DNA of 64,000 bases from an uncultured Lachnospiraceae bacterium (GTDB lineage Bacteria; Bacillota; Clostridia; Lachnospirales; Lachnospiraceae), in contig CADANF010000032.1 of the NCBI GenBank assembly GCA_902789175.1, positions 1 to 64,000 of the forward strand, read 5' to 3'. How positions within the stretch are numbered: the first letter of the stretch is position 1; each line of letters starts with the position of its first letter. Shown one piece after another: positions 63,897-64,000 of this stretch. The notes beneath the pieces were generated by a model. It saw only the letters and a list, made by a program, of their open reading frames with translations. It ran no database searches and was not told the origin of the DNA. The position numbers and the translations under genes are program-made.

Positions 63897-64000
63897 ATGG
63901 GTGGATTTTTTGCATCAGCGTTAAAAGAGGACTGCGTGTTTGATTTATTCTATGGAACAGATTATCATTCACACCTTGGTACAAGAAGAGCAGGCCTTGT
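63897..64000 (+). CDS. PurF-like amidophosphoribosyltransferase homolog (partial, runs off the window)
   Basis: The first 34 residues begin MGGFFASALKEDCVFDLF and continue with YGTDYHSHLGTRRAGL, which matches the class II glutamine amidotransferase domain of PurF-like proteins. Functional PurF has a catalytic Cys immediately after the start, as in M-C-G; here the residue is Gly. AAAGGAGA precedes the ATG. It may be a PurF paralog without glutaminase activity. Only the 5' end is in the window. Confidence 0.65.
   Translation, partial: MGGFFASALKEDCVFDLFYGTDYHSHLGTRRAGL

Overview
The window looks like chromosomal DNA of a low-GC Clostridia member, most probably a Lachnospiraceae (Butyrivibrio/Pseudobutyrivibrio-like; genus not provable from here). 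Supporting signs are strong AGGAGG ribosome binding sites, a SufCBDSU iron-sulfur operon, a T-box controlled trp operon, DnaD/DnaI helicase loading proteins, a ~400-residue PRPP synthase, and the rpmG-secE-nusG-rplK-rplA block. Codon use is uniform, and no phage, integrase, intact insertion sequence or CRISPR array was seen.

Layout. 1-4.3 kb: an XRE regulator/DUF2975 pair, a DUF4173-like membrane protein and a membrane-anchored lipase-like hydrolase. 4.3-10.2 kb: a two-component system and a BcrA/LanFEG-type ABC exporter resembling peptide-antibiotic sensing and resistance modules; two truncated O-acetylation genes (MBOAT and DHHW/AlgX type) lie between regulator and kinase. 10.2-18.5 kb: an S41 peptidase, a small membrane protein, an AAC(3)-family acetyltransferase, a YgiQ radical-SAM protein and a PAS / PAS-GGDEF-EAL cyclic-di-GMP pair. 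18.7-27.4 kb: a closely spaced run of an SbcD-like protein, an SbcC/YhaN-like membrane ATPase, an amidohydrolase and sufCBDSU. 27.5-29.5 kb: cysK with a LysR regulator. 29.7-34.9 kb (minus strand): murC, and dnaD-dnaI-prs. 35-38.3 kb: nadB-nadC and ilvE. 38.4-42.2 kb: a lipoprotein, a polysaccharide-type ABC exporter, uppP and an RsuA-type pseudouridine synthase. 42.2-44.7 kb: rpmG-secE-nusG-rplK-rplA with twin leader hairpins. 44.8-46.9 kb: carrier protein, BtrH-like protein and phosphopantetheinyl transferase. 47-54 kb: tRNA-Arg, a 1136-residue surface protein, a sodium:solute symporter, tRNA-Gln and a CvfB operon. 54-57.4 kb: an ABC-F protein and two paralogous membrane proteins. 57.4-63.7 kb: T-box plus trpEGDCBA. 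The window ends inside a PurF-like gene.

Most notable points: (1) the SbcD/SbcC-like pair has lost nearly all recognisable nuclease metal ligands and the ABC signature and Walker B acid, yet both frames are open and are linked to suf genes; (2) a 124-150 bp hairpin repeat occurs three times and supplies the stop codons of two genes; (3) a compact carrier-protein/BtrH-like/PPTase locus; (4) a truncated O-acetylation cassette splits a two-component operon; (5) matching leader hairpins precede L11 and L1; (6) trpF and nadA are missing from their usual operons; (7) the PurF-like protein lacks the N-terminal nucleophile cysteine.
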